Assembly (NCBI RefSeq): GCF_039592695.1
Contig: NZ_JBBUTK010000002.1
Coordinates: 930,001 to 994,000, forward strand
Direction of reading: 5' to 3'
DNA: 64,000 bases
DNA from: Flagellimonas_A sp039592695
GTDB lineage: Bacteria > Bacteroidota > Bacteroidia > Flavobacteriales > Flavobacteriaceae
The notes under the pieces: model-generated
The model's database searches: none
Seen by the model: the letters and a program-made list of their open reading frames with translations, nothing else
What the model was told of the DNA's origin: nothing
Made by a program: the position numbers and the translations under genes
Part shown: in pieces, positions 49,718 to 57,876 of the stretch
How the letters are laid out: the number at the start of each line of letters is the position of its first letter
Position numbering within the stretch: the first letter of the stretch is position 1

Positions 49718-50560
49718 ATGAAAAACAATAGTTTGGTGATTATGGCTGGTGGAGCTTCTTCGAGAATGAAACAAAGCCTTGAAAACGCTGATTTGGACGA
49801 GGTCATTAAAGAGATTGCCTACACACAGCACAAAAGCTTGATTCCGTTGGGTGAGGCAAAAAAACCGTTACTGCACTACCTCATAAAAAACGCGAAAGAC
49901 GCTGGGTACAATGATTGTTACATCATCACCAACACGGAAAACCAAGCTTTTAAAGATTTGGTCGGCGATAGCGATAGCGAGTATGAAGGCGTCAAGGTAC
50001 ATTTTGCGGTACAGCACGTGCCCAAAGGGCGCGAGAAACCCATGGGAACGGCCGATGCATTGCTGCAGTGCATGCAGCAACATCCTACATTGAAAAAAGA
50101 ACGTTTTACCGTCTGTAACGGCGATAATCTTTATTCTGCTGGGGCCTTGGCAGATTTGCGAAAAGCGCGTGAGATTCCCCATGCGATCATCAGTTACAGT
50201 GGCTCGGGCCTCGGTTTTTCCAATGAGCGCCTGGCCGCTTTTGCCGTCATGGATATTTCTTCGGAGGGGTGTCTCAAAACGATTATCGAAAAACCAGGCT
50301 TGGAACAGATGGAGGCCTATCGCGATGCTTCGGGCGAACTACGAATCAGTATGAACATCTTTAATTTTACGGGGGCTTTGGTATTATCCTATCTTGAGAA
50401 TTGCCCCATCAATCCGAAAAGGGATGAAAAAGAGTTGCCTGAAGCGGTACGAAATATCGTAGAGGATGACCCCAAAAGCACGATTTGCCTTCCACGGTCC
50501 GAGCGCATACCCGATCTGACGAACGCCGACGACATAAAAAACTTCAATTTGTATCTTTAA
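49718..50560 (+). CDS. Sugar-phosphate nucleotidyltransferase
   Basis: A 280-residue NTP-transferase of the GT-A-like fold. The nucleotide-binding start is SLVIMAGGASSRMKQS, a variant of the GxGTR loop, followed after a ~25-residue helical insertion by HKSLIPLGEAKKPLLHYLI with the substrate Lys. The metal-site motif is TVCNGDNLYS, in place of the common GD, and RISMNIFNFTG occupies the sugar-binding position. It should couple the sugar-1-phosphate made by the preceding kinase to an NTP, giving an NDP-sugar. The base specificity cannot be told. Gap to the kinase is 3 nt and to the next gene 4 nt. Confidence 0.85.
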   Translation: MKNNSLVIMAGGASSRMKQSLENADLDEVIKEIAYTQHKSLIPLGEAKKPLLHYLIKNAKDAGYNDCYIITNTENQAFKDLVGDSDSEYEGVKVHFAVQHVPKGREKPMGTADALLQCMQQHPTLKKERFTVCNGDNLYSAGALADLRKAREIPHAIISYSGSGLGFSNERLAAFAVMDISSEGCLKTIIEKPGLEQMEAYRDASGELRISMNIFNFTGALVLSYLENCPINPKRDEKELPEAVRNIVEDDPKSTICLPRSERIPDLTNADDIKNFNLYL

Positions 50561-50564
50561 GGCC

Positions 50565-51836
50565 GTGGAGACTTATGCCAACGCCTTGTTGTACGCCATT
50601 CCCTTTTTTGTGGGATTGGTCTTGATTGAAATTCTGTACGGACATTTTGTAAAAGACCAAAAGCACAATGTGATGGATACCGTGAGCAGCCTGAGTTCAG
50701 GCCTCACCAACATCATCAAAGATTCGCTGGGTCTGGTCTTGGTACTTGTCAGCTATCCCTTTTTGGTAGAAAACCTGGCCCTTTTTGAAATAAAGGCAAC
50801 ATGGTTGGTATGGGTCATCGCTTTTATTGCAATCGATTTTGCCGGCTATTGGAACCATCGCCTGAGCCACCATGTCAATATTTTTTGGAACCAACACGTC
50901 ATTCACCACAGTAGCGAAGAGTTTAACCTGGCCTGTGCATTGCGGCAGTCCATCTCAAATGTGGTGGGTTATTTCGCCTTGATGCTGATTCCAGCGGCAA
51001 TTTTGGGTGTGCCCAACGAGATAATCGCCATTTTGGCACCTATCCACCTGTTCGCGCAGTTTTGGTACCATACCCAACATATCGGTAAAATGGGCTGGTT
51101 AGAATATGTGATTGTCACCCCATCGCAACACCGGGTGCACCATGCCATCAATCCAGAGTATATCGACAAAAATCTGGGGCAGATACTTTGTGTTTGGGAT
51201 CGAATGTTCGGTACGTTTCAAGAAGAGCTTGACGAGGTACCGCCCCAATATGGAGTTTTGAAACCTGCCGCCACATGGAACCCCATTCTCATCAACTTTC
51301 AGCATGTATGGCGATTGATGGTAGATGCCTGGCGCACGAACAATTGGTGGGATAAGCTGCGTATCTGGTTCATGCCCACAGGTTGGCGCCCAAGCGATGT
51401 TGCCGAGAAATATCCCATCAAAAAAATTGAGAACGTCTACAACTTTAAAAAATATATGCCTGCTGCTTCAAACGCTTTGAAGGGCTATGCCATTTTTCAG
51501 CTGCTCTTCAATACCTTTTTGATGCTCTTCATGTTTTACAACTATTCTGAAATTGGGTTCAATGGTTTGTTATTGTTTGGGGCTTTTGTGTTCATGGGTA
51601 TTTTTGGATATACCACATTAATGGACAAAAAAAGTTATGCTCTTTGGATTGAAATCCTAAGAGGCATAGCCGGGTTGTCATTGATTTTTGTGACAAAGGA
51701 TTGGTTTGGGATCAATGCACATTTGTTCTGGGGCAGCTCTCTTGTGGCACTTTATTTTGTAATCACCATTTTCGGTAGTGTATACTTCACCTTTTTTGAA
51801 AATCAGAAATCATCGACTACAAATCTAGTCACCTGA
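50565..51836 (+). CDS. Membrane di-iron hydroxylase, sterol desaturase/AGMO-like family
   Basis: A 423-residue integral membrane protein of the fatty acid hydroxylase superfamily. It has the metal-binding His clusters HRLSHHVN, HVIHHSSEEFN and HRVHHAINPEY, and the lines LACALRQSI and DKNLGQILCVWDRMFGTF. These resemble alkylglycerol monooxygenase (AGMO/TMEM195) more than sterol C5 desaturase, including the HHSSEEFN Glu. Four or five further hydrophobic segments lie in the C-terminal ~130 residues. It should hydroxylate a lipid at the membrane using O2; the substrate is unknown. It starts at GTG 50565, 4 nt after the nucleotidyltransferase, so it belongs to the same operon. Its 3' end overlaps the convergent ACBP gene by 12 bp. 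Confidence 0.82.
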   Translation: METYANALLYAIPFFVGLVLIEILYGHFVKDQKHNVMDTVSSLSSGLTNIIKDSLGLVLVLVSYPFLVENLALFEIKATWLVWVIAFIAIDFAGYWNHRLSHHVNIFWNQHVIHHSSEEFNLACALRQSISNVVGYFALMLIPAAILGVPNEIIAILAPIHLFAQFWYHTQHIGKMGWLEYVIVTPSQHRVHHAINPEYIDKNLGQILCVWDRMFGTFQEELDEVPPQYGVLKPAATWNPILINFQHVWRLMVDAWRTNNWWDKLRIWFMPTGWRPSDVAEKYPIKKIENVYNFKKYMPAASNALKGYAIFQLLFNTFLMLFMFYNYSEIGFNGLLLFGAFVFMGIFGYTTLMDKKSYALWIEILRGIAGLSLIFVTKDWFGINAHLFWGSSLVALYFVITIFGSVYFTFFENQKSSTTNLVT

Positions 51837-52094
51837 GTTTTTGATTTCTTTTTCTACCAAGTCAATGTAATTCTTCATCGCTGTTTTGATATTCACATTT
51901 TTGGCCTGTATCAAAGCATTGGCCTTAAAGGCATTAATGAGCGGAGTGCGGCTGTTGGGGTGATCATAATTTTTGTTGGCAATCTTGAAATAGGCATAGA
52001 GTTTCAAGAGCAAGTCGGCGGGTAGTGGCTCACTGTAATTGTTTACATAATCTACTGCCTTTTTAAACCTTACTTTTAGTTTTTCATCAGCCAT
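51825..52094 (-). CDS. Acyl-CoA-binding protein
   Basis: An 89-residue cytoplasmic four-helix protein that carries long-chain acyl-CoA. The family core is LLLKLYAYFKIANKNY, SRTPLINAFKANALIQAKN and TAMKNYIDLVEKE. The YFK motif keeps the acyl-CoA-binding Tyr and Lys, while the helix 3 Trp of eukaryotic ACBP is replaced. It overlaps psd by 8 nt. Location beside cdsA and psd suggests it feeds acyl-CoA into phospholipid synthesis. Confidence 0.88.
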   Translation of the reverse strand: MADEKLKVRFKKAVDYVNNYSEPLPADLLLKLYAYFKIANKNYDHPNSRTPLINAFKANALIQAKNVNIKTAMKNYIDLVEKEIKNSGD

Positions 52095-52752
52095 CGGTTT
52101 GCTTTAAAGCTGCTATTACGGTTTTGGCGCCTGTAACCTTTTGGTTCATTTTTACGCCAATGGCACAATCCAGCGGAAGAAAAAGATCTACCCGAGAACC
52201 GAACTTGATAAAGCCGGCATCGGTACCTTGGGTTACCTGCTCGCCCTCTTCTGCATAATTTACAATCCTACGTGCGACGGCACCAGCTATCTGTCGGTAC
52301 ATGACCTCACCAAATTTCGGGGTGTGGATCACCACGGTGGTCCGTTCATTTTTTGTGCTTGACTTTGGGTGCCATGCCACCAAATACTTTCCTGGGTGGT
52401 ATTTTGAATAGGTTACCGTACCGCTTACCGCATAGCGGGTGACATGTACATTGAGTGGCGACATGAAAATGGATACCTGCTTTCTTTTATCCTTGAAATA
52501 TTCTGGTTCTTCCACTTCGTCAATGATGACCACCTTGCCATCTACAGGCGCCAAGACTTCATCAAAATTGGGTGTGACCAACCGTCTTGGGTTTCTGAAA
52601 AATTGTAGAATGAGTATAAAAATTATTATTGCGCCAAGTTGTACGCCCCAACGTATCCAATTGTTGTCCAGAAAAAAGTGGGATAACAATACGGTGGCAA
52701 CCACTAGAAAAAAAGCGGTCAATATAATTTTTTGTCCTTCTTTATGAAACAT
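52087..52752 (-). CDS. psd: Phosphatidylserine decarboxylase family protein (short, archaeal-type)
   Basis: A 221-residue enzyme making phosphatidylethanolamine from phosphatidylserine. There is an N-terminal pair of hydrophobic segments (~10-50), then FFRNPRRLVTPNFDEVLAPVDG, cited by its core PNFDEVLAPVDGKVV, then FMSPLNVHVTRYAVSG, and the processing site near the C-terminus in IKFGSRVDLFLP, where cleavage before Ser would create the pyruvoyl cofactor. Its short length matches the type II/archaeal-like group. It overlaps cdsA by 11 nt and ACBP by 8 nt. Confidence 0.93.
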   Translation of the reverse strand: MFHKEGQKIILTAFFLVVATVLLSHFFLDNNWIRWGVQLGAIIIFILILQFFRNPRRLVTPNFDEVLAPVDGKVVIIDEVEEPEYFKDKRKQVSIFMSPLNVHVTRYAVSGTVTYSKYHPGKYLVAWHPKSSTKNERTTVVIHTPKFGEVMYRQIAGAVARRIVNYAEEGEQVTQGTDAGFIKFGSRVDLFLPLDCAIGVKMNQKVTGAKTVIAALKQTDG

Positions 52753-53545
52753 AAGAGAATAGTATCAATGTTAAATATGCAAACGGTGCGGCAAATATGA
52801 GACTATCAAGCCTATCGAGCATACCACCATGGCCCGGTAAAATCGCACCACTATCTTTTACACCTGCAGATCGTTTGAATTTTGACTCCAACAAATCCCC
52901 AAGACCACCGGTGACCACAATGACTATGGCAAGCACCATCCACTCTGATATGCTGAGCCTACTTTCATGCTTTGCTAAAAAAAAAGCCGCTACCAATGCA
53001 AAAATAAAACCTCCTATAAAACCTTCAAGTGTTTTCTTTGGAGAAACTGAAGGAAAAATTTTTGTTCTGCCCAGGCTTTTGCCCACCAAATAAGCAAATG
53101 AGTCGTTGACCCACACCAATATAAAAATGCCCAAAATCAAATGTTGTGCAAATTCATTGTCTTTGTATGGAATCATGGTCAAAAAAATACATCCCCCGCC
53201 GATATAAAAAAGGGCAATGATAAATTTTTGGATGTCATTGAACATTCTTTGCTTTTTTGAGAACAGAAAAAAAAGTAAGGCAATATCAACCGTAATGGTC
53301 AAAAACATCAATATGGTGATCAGCACATCATCCTGAACCAAATAAATATAGGCCCACCACAGTGCCAGATATGCGATAAAAATATAATATCCCTTGATTT
53401 TGGCAAGTCTTTTAAACTCATAGAGACAGGCAAGCCCGAAGACCATAAAAAGAAAGTCAAATGCATCTGAGCTCAAAAAAACGGCTGACAATAGTAAGAT
53501 GATGTAAATGGCCCCGGTAATGGCCCTACGAAAAAGTTCTCTCAT
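52742..53545 (-). CDS. cdsA: Phosphatidate cytidylyltransferase
   Basis: A 267-residue membrane enzyme making CDP-diacylglycerol from phosphatidate and CTP. About eight hydrophobic helices are present, followed by the C-terminal signature SKFKRSAGVKDSGAILPGHGGMLDRLDSL, with key SAGVKDSG and PGHGGMLDR sequences including the catalytic Asp residues. It is upstream of psd and ACBP in one overlapping unit (11-nt and 8-nt overlaps). It lies 104 nt downstream of the LUD gene on the same strand. Confidence 0.96.
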   Translation of the reverse strand: MRELFRRAITGAIYIILLLSAVFLSSDAFDFLFMVFGLACLYEFKRLAKIKGYYIFIAYLALWWAYIYLVQDDVLITILMFLTITVDIALLFFLFSKKQRMFNDIQKFIIALFYIGGGCIFLTMIPYKDNEFAQHLILGIFILVWVNDSFAYLVGKSLGRTKIFPSVSPKKTLEGFIGGFIFALVAAFFLAKHESRLSISEWMVLAIVIVVTGGLGDLLESKFKRSAGVKDSGAILPGHGGMLDRLDSLIFAAPFAYLTLILFSYVS

Positions 53546-53649
53546 TGAACTTATTTATATCTTTTGATTGTTGCGAAAAATAGGGATTTTTTGCTCAGTG
53601 AAAGACTTTTTAGAATTGCATAGTGAGCTTCGAATGAAAAGTTCATGTA

Positions 53650-54258
53650 TCAATAGTCTTCCATCAGCAGCAGATAGACATTTTTAGATGCACTGCCGTA
53701 GGATAGAAAATCGTCTTTGTTTTCAGTGGTTGGCTGAAAGTGTTTTAATGTGGTAATGTTGTCGGGAATGTTCTTGCCGTATTTCTCTTTAATGGTCTTT
53801 AAGGCCTCACTGATGGATTCTACCAATTGACTGGTCGTGGCAAAAATGATGAGGTTTGACGGTAGCTCGTCAAGTTTTTTTCCTTTGATTTGGTTAGAGC
53901 AGACAAGCACCGAACCGTTGTGGGCAATGAGATGTTCACAGGTCGTGAAAAAAATCTCACTTTCATTACGGTTGTCTGTAAACCCAATGTTTTCGGTGAC
54001 AAAGCGTTCTTTTAGTCTCGGATCCAGTGTGTAGAAAAGGCGTTGTTGCCAATCATTTTCTGAAATGATGCTCTTTAATGCTTCAGAGACTTCGGTGAAA
54101 TTTTCACAGTAGATGAACTTACCCCCATTTTTTTTAAAGTAGATGGTGAATTTTTCATCCACGGGAATTTTCAGGTCGGGTGCATGCTCTCCACGGGTCT
54201 CCAAAGTTTCCTTCGGAACTTTTTTACCGCCCCCGAAAAGTTTGTCAAATACCCCCAT
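53650..54258 (-). CDS. LUD-domain (LutC/YkgG-like) protein
   Basis: A 202-residue protein. After a short N-terminal tail (VFDKLFGGGKKVPKE) comes an alpha/beta domain with GKFIYCENFTEVSEAL, FFTTCEHLIAHNGSVLV and LIIFATTSQLVESISEAL, which correspond to the LUD domain found in LutC of lactate utilisation. The usual lutA and lutB partners are absent, and the gene sits between ftsH and cdsA, an order conserved in Flavobacteriia to my knowledge. It therefore is unlikely to be part of a lactate operon. The stop of ftsH and its own start share one base. A regulatory or metabolic role is unproven. Confidence 0.75.
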   Translation of the reverse strand: MGVFDKLFGGGKKVPKETLETRGEHAPDLKIPVDEKFTIYFKKNGGKFIYCENFTEVSEALKSIISENDWQQRLFYTLDPRLKERFVTENIGFTDNRNESEIFFTTCEHLIAHNGSVLVCSNQIKGKKLDELPSNLIIFATTSQLVESISEALKTIKEKYGKNIPDNITTLKHFQPTTENKDDFLSYGSASKNVYLLLMEDY

Positions 54259-56267
54259 TAAGTTTCTGATTTTTCCTCTGCTTCTTTTTCTGCTTCAGTT
54301 TGTTTTCCTGTCGGATGTTCACCATTTACAGAGGGCGCCGGAATCTCTTCTTTTTCAAAAGGTCGTTTACCAAATATTTTTTCTAGATCGTCTTTAAAAA
54401 TCACTTCTTTGTCAAGTAACCTGTCGGCAAGTTCAGTAAGCTTGTCTTTGTTCTTTTCGAGTAATTTGATGGCACGTTGGTACTGCTCTTCAATCATTTT
54501 TGAGATTTCCTCATCGATCTTTTGAGCCGTCTCTTCACTGTATGGCTTCGTAAAACCATATTCGTTTTGGCCTGAAGAATCGTAGTAGGTAATATTGCCC
54601 AGTTCATCATTCAGTCCATAAATGGTAACCATGGCACGGGCCTGTTTGGTCACTTTTTCCAAATCGCTGAGCGCACCGGTCGAGATTTTATTGAAAATTA
54701 CCTTTTCGGCAGCCCGCCCACCCATGGTGGCGCACATTTCATCGAGCATTTGTTCTGGCCTGACAATCAATCGTTCTTCTGGAAGGTACCAAGCTGCACC
54801 CAGAGACTGGCCGCGTGGCACGATGGTCACTTTGACCAATGGTGCGGCATGTTCGAGCATCCAACTAACGGTGGCATGGCCCGCTTCATGATAGGCAATG
54901 GTTTTTTTCTCTTCTGGGGTGATGATCTTATTTTTCTTTTCAAGTCCGCCCACGATACGATCCACGGCATCTAAAAAGTCTTGTTTGGTGACCGCTTTCT
55001 TCTCTTTTCTTGCGGCAATCAGTGCAGCTTCGTTACATACGTTGGCAATATCTGCACCTGAAAACCCAGGAGTCTGTTTCGCAAGAAAATCGAGATCAAG
55101 TGTTTCAGCGGTCTTGATTGGCCTAAGGTGGACTTCAAAAATTTCTTTTCGTTCACGCAAATCGGGTAGGTCAACGTAAATCTGACGGTCAAAACGACCG
55201 GCACGCATCAACGCTTTATCCAGAACATCGGCACGGTTGGTTGCTGCCAATACGATTACATTGGTATTGGTGCCAAAACCATCCATTTCGGTCAATAACT
55301 GGTTCAGTGTGTTTTCACGCTCGTCGTTGGATCCTGTGAAATTATTTTTACCACGGGCGCGGCCAATGGCATCAATCTCATCGATAAAAATGATGGCCGG
55401 TGACTTGTCTTTAGCCTGTTTGAAGAGGTCGCGTACCCTAGAAGCACCAACGCCCACAAACATTTCCACAAAATCAGAACCTGACAGGGAGAAGAAAGGT
55501 ACTTTGGCTTCTCCTGCTACGGCTTTGGCCAATAATGTTTTACCGGTTCCCGGAGGGCCGACCAATAAAGCTCCTTTCGGAATCTTTCCGCCCAGCGATG
55601 TATATTTATCGGGATTCTTTAAAAACTCCACAATTTCTTGTACCTCTTCCTTGGCACCTTCGAGTCCGGCAACATCCTTGAAAGAAGTTCTGGTATCGGT
55701 CTTTTCATCGAAAAGTTTCGCCTTTGACTTGCCGATGTTGAAAATCTGTCCCCCGGCGCCACCTCCGGCACCGCCTGACATCCTCCGCATCAGATAAATC
55801 CAAATACCGATTATCAATACAAACGGAATGATGGATACCAAAAGGTCGAGCAGATAATTGTTTTCGGTATCAAACTCTACAATGGTGTCGAGGCTGTTCT
55901 CGGTCTTGATTTCATTGATTTCGTTCTGAAATATCTGAAGGTCACCAAAATCAAGCACATACTGCGGTACGACCCCCGTAGAGGGAATCAAAGGTTTTTC
56001 GGCAACTGCTTTGTGTACATCTTTTTGAAGTGCTGCATCAGTAAGAAATACCTTGGCCTGGCCACGATTCTTAATGACTACGATTTTTTCAATATCCCCA
56101 TTTCTAAGAAACTCTTGAAGCTCAGAGGTAGTGGTTGTTTCGGTACTTGAAAAGGCACCACTACCGAGAAATTGAAATCCGATAATAAGCGCAATAATGA
56201 TACCGTACACCCACCAAGAACTGAAGCGGGGTTTTTTAGGGGTATTCTGATTGTTTTCTTTCGACAT
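54258..56267 (-). CDS. ftsH: ATP-dependent zinc metalloprotease FtsH
   Basis: A 669-residue membrane AAA+ protease. A membrane helix at ~16-36 (WWVYGIIIALIIGFQFL), a periplasmic domain, a second helix at ~138-160, then the AAA domain with Walker A GPPGTGKT (~237), Walker B IIFIDEIDAIG and the SRH (ATNRADVLDKALMRAGRFD). The peptidase zinc site is HEAGH (~459) with the third ligand Asp in the later DLEKVT region. The acidic C-terminus is lineage-specific. Long periplasmic domain compared with E. coli FtsH. It degrades misassembled membrane proteins and short-lived regulators. It sits between rsfS and the LUD gene with 4-nt and 1-nt junctions. Confidence 0.97.
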   Translation of the reverse strand: MSKENNQNTPKKPRFSSWWVYGIIIALIIGFQFLGSGAFSSTETTTTSELQEFLRNGDIEKIVVIKNRGQAKVFLTDAALQKDVHKAVAEKPLIPSTGVVPQYVLDFGDLQIFQNEINEIKTENSLDTIVEFDTENNYLLDLLVSIIPFVLIIGIWIYLMRRMSGGAGGGAGGQIFNIGKSKAKLFDEKTDTRTSFKDVAGLEGAKEEVQEIVEFLKNPDKYTSLGGKIPKGALLVGPPGTGKTLLAKAVAGEAKVPFFSLSGSDFVEMFVGVGASRVRDLFKQAKDKSPAIIFIDEIDAIGRARGKNNFTGSNDERENTLNQLLTEMDGFGTNTNVIVLAATNRADVLDKALMRAGRFDRQIYVDLPDLRERKEIFEVHLRPIKTAETLDLDFLAKQTPGFSGADIANVCNEAALIAARKEKKAVTKQDFLDAVDRIVGGLEKKNKIITPEEKKTIAYHEAGHATVSWMLEHAAPLVKVTIVPRGQSLGAAWYLPEERLIVRPEQMLDEMCATMGGRAAEKVIFNKISTGALSDLEKVTKQARAMVTIYGLNDELGNITYYDSSGQNEYGFTKPYSEETAQKIDEEISKMIEEQYQRAIKLLEKNKDKLTELADRLLDKEVIFKDDLEKIFGKRPFEKEEIPAPSVNGEHPTGKQTEAEKEAEEKSET

Positions 56268-56271
56268 TTTT

Positions 56272-56649
56272 TTATTCGTTATAACTGCTCTCTACCATGG
56301 TCACCTTTGCATCGCCCCAGAGGCCTTCAATATCATAGAATTCCCTAATGTGCTTTTGAAAAACATGAACTACCACATTGACATAATCCATCAGTACCCA
56401 TTCTGCATTGTCAGAACCCTCAACGTGCCAAGGTTTGTCTTTACTTGCTTTGCTGACTGTTTTTTGGATGGAGGACACTATCGCATTCACATGCGTGTTT
56501 GAAGTACCATTGCAGATTACGAAATAGTCACATACAGTATTTTCAATTTCCCTGAGGTCGAGTAGGTTGATGTCAAGTCCCTTAACTTCTTCTATTCCAT
56601 TTATTATCAAGGCAATCAGCTCATCTGCATTCGCTTTCGATTTCTGCAT
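56272..56649 (-). CDS. rsfS: Ribosome silencing factor RsfS
   Basis: A 125-residue protein that binds ribosomal protein uL14 and blocks subunit joining in starvation. It has ALIINGIEEVKGLDINLLDLREIENTVCDYFVICNGTSN, cited by its core CDYFVICNGTSN, and then WHVEGSDNAEWVLMDYVNVVVHVF, the family-defining second half with WxxxEG and ADWVxxDYxDVVVHVF. The length is normal. It begins 4 nt upstream of ftsH, and a TAAATTTG box lies 20 nt before its ATG. Confidence 0.95.
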   Translation of the reverse strand: MQKSKANADELIALIINGIEEVKGLDINLLDLREIENTVCDYFVICNGTSNTHVNAIVSSIQKTVSKASKDKPWHVEGSDNAEWVLMDYVNVVVHVFQKHIREFYDIEGLWGDAKVTMVESSYNE

Positions 56650-56668
56650 TCAAAAGTTTTAGTTTCTA

Positions 56669-56676
56669 CAAATTTA
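56669..56676 (-). promoter_or_regulatory. Candidate -7 box (TAAATTTG) for the rsfS-ftsH unit
   Basis: Minus-strand TAAATTTG matches TAnnTTTG, 19 nt from the rsfS ATG. No -33 TTTG at 19 nt. Confidence 0.5.
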
Positions 56677-56733
56677 GGCTTTTTTTGTTTTTTTGGCCTT
56701 AGGTTTTAACATAACGTTCAACGCGCATTTTCA

Positions 56734-57477
56734 TTGGAAGAACAATTCAACATAATCAAACTTGATGCCATTGGCTCGACCAATGACTACCTAAAAGATC
56801 TGTCAGGTAAAAACTCGCTCGATGACCTTACCGTAGTGGTAACTGGGCATCAATCAACGGGAAGGGGCCTGAGGGGCGCCATTTGGCAATCAGAGAAGGG
56901 TAAAAACCTTACTTTCAGTATCTTAAAATACTTTGATGCATTTACAATCGAGCATGCATTCGACTTGAACATGGTCGTGTCATTGGCCCTGCGGGATGTA
57001 CTGCTGCGACATAATGTGCCAAATGTGTCTGTCAAATGGCCAAACGACATTCTGTCAGGCAATTCTAAAATTTGTGGTATCCTGATTGAAAATGTTTTGA
57101 CCGTGAAAGCGATCCAACGCTCGATTATCGGTATTGGTCTTAATGTAAACCAGACAAAATTCACGAATCTTGAAAGAGCAGCATCACTTAAGACTGTAAG
57201 TGGAAAAACGTTTGATTTGGATGGATTGCTACTGGAAATCCTATTTAAAATCAAAGAAAACTTAGAAAATTATGAGCATGTGCCCCGCAATGAGCTATTC
57301 AAGAAGTATGAGGAAGCGCTATTCAGAAAAGAAAAAGTTTCGACTTTCAAGACTGAAAACAACATAAGTTTTAATGGCATTATCAAAGGTGTGACCAAAG
57401 AGGGCAGATTGAAGGTTCAAAGAGAAGACGATTCGATGACCGAATTTGGTTTCAAGGAAGTGATCTTGCTCTACTGA
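56734..57477 (+). CDS. birA: Biotin--[acetyl-CoA-carboxylase] ligase
   Basis: A 247-residue biotin protein ligase without the N-terminal DNA-binding domain of E. coli BirA. The catalytic domain has LDAIGSTNDYLKDL (substrate start), VVVTGHQSTGRGLRGAIWQSEKGKNLTFS, cited by its core GHQSTGRGLRG where the Arg/Gly loop binds biotinyl-AMP, VKWPNDILSGNSKICGILIEN, and GIGLNVNQTKF. The C-terminal domain is short. Start is TTG at 56734: a stop lies 27 nt upstream and no ATG or GTG intervenes. The enzyme adds biotin to the AccB carrier. It overlaps the convergent SRPBCC gene by 7 nt. Confidence 0.95.
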   Translation: MEEQFNIIKLDAIGSTNDYLKDLSGKNSLDDLTVVVTGHQSTGRGLRGAIWQSEKGKNLTFSILKYFDAFTIEHAFDLNMVVSLALRDVLLRHNVPNVSVKWPNDILSGNSKICGILIENVLTVKAIQRSIIGIGLNVNQTKFTNLERAASLKTVSGKTFDLDGLLLEILFKIKENLENYEHVPRNELFKKYEEALFRKEKVSTFKTENNISFNGIIKGVTKEGRLKVQREDDSMTEFGFKEVILLY

Positions 57478-57869
57478 GGTATTTTGCCCATATTTTCAGA
57501 AAGGGTGCCCATAAAGTTTGTGATGGGCCCTTTGATCATCATGGCCATCATGGCATTGAACTCTCCTTCGAAATTTAAACCAACCTCACTCTCATGTTCA
57601 TTCAAGGCGTTGATGACCGCCGTCAAGGTGAAGGGCAGCTTTTCACTGGCAGCGCCCAGCACAACGGTTTTGTACGGCTCTTGCTCTTTAAGTCTCAGAA
57701 CAATCTCTGGCATTCCTTTGAGGGCAAATTTGAATGTTTTCTCATCCAACACCTCAAATTTTTCAATGTTGTCGGGCATCAAAAGTTCATAATTTTCGAC
57801 CTTGTTCAAAAATTCAAAAACAGTTTTGTCGTTTCTTGCCAGTTTTCTATTGGGTGTTTCTATGTGCAT
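57471..57869 (-). CDS. SRPBCC (START-like) superfamily protein
   Basis: A 132-residue protein with the helix-grip fold pattern. KTVFEFLNKVENYELLMP is the first helix, then FEVLDEKTFKFALKGMPEIVLRLKE (strands), FTLTAVINALNEHESEVGLNFEGEF and a C-terminal helix MMIKGPITNFMGTLSENM. Orthologues are usually next to pyrE in Flavobacteriia, as here (7 nt gap). Function is unknown; a small hydrophobic ligand is expected from the fold. Confidence 0.8.
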   Translation of the reverse strand: MHIETPNRKLARNDKTVFEFLNKVENYELLMPDNIEKFEVLDEKTFKFALKGMPEIVLRLKEQEPYKTVVLGAASEKLPFTLTAVINALNEHESEVGLNFEGEFNAMMAMMIKGPITNFMGTLSENMGKIPQ

Positions 57870-57876
57870 GATAAAT

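Noticed and set aside
53546..53649. Possible small gene between cdsA and the LUD gene.
   Set aside because: 104 nt of AT-rich sequence with no frame of more than a few codons that looks coding; more likely the cdsA promoter region.
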